Shown here one piece after another: positions 4,878 to 5,336 of a stretch of DNA of 5,336 nt. Position 1 is the first letter of the stretch; every line of letters begins with the position of its first letter. The notes beneath the pieces are model-generated. The model did not search any database and was not told the DNA's origin. It saw nothing but the letters and a program-made list of their open reading frames with translations. The DNA is from Rickettsiales bacterium TMED211 (GTDB lineage: Bacteria; Pseudomonadota; Alphaproteobacteria; TMED127): contig NHJI01000066.1 in the NCBI GenBank assembly GCA_002169685.1, forward strand, positions 6,027 to 11,362. Reading direction: 5' to 3'. The position numbers were made by a program, and so were the translations under genes.

Positions 4878-5336
4878 TTATAAACTTTTGAGGAACTTTG
4901 CGAATTCCAAAGCTTCCTGTGCGTGGTTTCTCTTTTCTTCAACCACATCAAATTGTTGTTTCAAGTCCTCTAACTCCGCTTCTAAAAGTGCGCCATGTTT
5001 CCAAACCCACTCTTTACCTTCCATAATACCTTCTACGAAAGCATTTGGTGCGGAAGGATCAGCAACAATATCTGCGGCTGTTGCAAGATAAAAATCGTCA
5101 CGAACATAGTTCGCACCATTTTTTTGATTTAAACTACCCATTCCTCTAGAGGAAACACCTAGTTTTGCACCTTCATCCATAAGACTTTTAACAATCTCAC
5201 CCATAGGAGTTGACATTATTTTTGCCTCACCGATAAAATTTTTACCATCTGGTGTCAAAGAAGTAATCATATGTGATACACGTTCTAGATTGACCGTTGG
5301 GCCATCAGGGTGTCCTAGTTCACCATATGCACGATT
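4878..5336 (-). CDS. 21: Prohead core protease gp21, C-terminal part (5' end outside window)
   Basis: The frame is open to the right edge and encodes the last 152 residues; an ATG at 5270 is internal, because the 22 codons upstream of it encode conserved protease sequence. T4 gp21 is a serine protease (herpesvirus-assemblin-like, MEROPS S80) that digests the scaffold core and trims gp23 during head maturation. Both motifs with known catalytic residues in T4 are visible: GELGHP, whose His (visible residue 9, codon 5310-5312) corresponds to T4 His85, and GVSSRG, whose first Ser (residue 62, codon 5151-5153) corresponds to T4 Ser140. The DDFYLATAADIVADPSAPNAFV segment is the region after the Ser motif. 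The C-terminal 50 residues are charged and probably helical. By comparison with T4, about 75 N-terminal residues lie outside the window. It is followed at once by late promoters and gene 22, the usual T4-like order. Family identity is close to certain. Confidence 0.95.
   Translation of the reverse strand, partial: NRAYGELGHPDGPTVNLERVSHMITSLTPDGKNFIGEAKIMSTPMGEIVKSLMDEGAKLGVSSRGMGSLNQKNGANYVRDDFYLATAADIVADPSAPNAFVEGIMEGKEWVWKHGALLEAELEDLKQQFDVVEEKRNHAQEALEFAKFLKSL

Noticed and set aside
4573..5091. Long plus-strand open frame of 172 codons rich in Ser, Ala and Thr
   Set aside because: It lies antisense to genes 22 and 21, spans both, has low-complexity composition mirroring the Ala/Glu-rich scaffold, and no promoter or ribosome binding site was seen.

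Overview
The window is part of the late structural-gene cluster of a T4-like myovirus (tailed phage, contractile-tail type). All recognisable genes lie on the minus strand, so they read from the right edge to the left edge. Gene content (gp21 protease, gp22 scaffold, gp23 capsid, gp3 tail terminator, UvsY, 2OG-Fe(II) oxygenase), the AT-rich sequence, and the proximity of gene 3 and uvsY to gene 23 fit the marine branch (cyanophage or pelagiphage type) better than coliphage T4. The host cannot be fixed from this sequence.

In reading order: the C-terminal part of gene 21 (prohead protease, cut by the window edge); two overlapping copies of the T4-type late promoter TATAAATA; gene 22 (prohead scaffold); gene 23 (major capsid protein); a strong terminator. 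Next comes a self-contained unit: a sigma70-like promoter with an inverted repeat in its spacer, a hairpin at the predicted mRNA 5' end, a small winged-helix/HTH-like gene and its own terminator. Directly after that terminator is a second late promoter site. It drives a 24-residue ORF that closely resembles PqqA, the ribosomal peptide precursor of the redox cofactor PQQ, followed two bases later by gene 3 (tail tube terminator). A third late promoter site overlaps the gene 3 stop and precedes uvsY (recombination mediator). The uvsY stop overlaps by one base the start of a 2OG-Fe(II) oxygenase gene that runs off the left edge.

The structural genes form one morphogenesis programme: gp22 forms the core inside the gp23 shell, gp21 degrades the core and trims gp23, and gp3 caps the tail tube. 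The most unusual element is the PqqA-like peptide. It has a near-perfect PqqA signature, including the Glu-x-x-x-Tyr pair that is cross-linked during PQQ synthesis. It is expressed from a late promoter and placed so that gene 3, which lacks a ribosome binding site of its own, probably depends on its translation. No pqqB, pqqC, pqqD or pqqE is visible here. No RNA genes, CRISPR arrays, insertion sequences or attachment sites were seen, and no gene-free stretch exceeds 300 bases.
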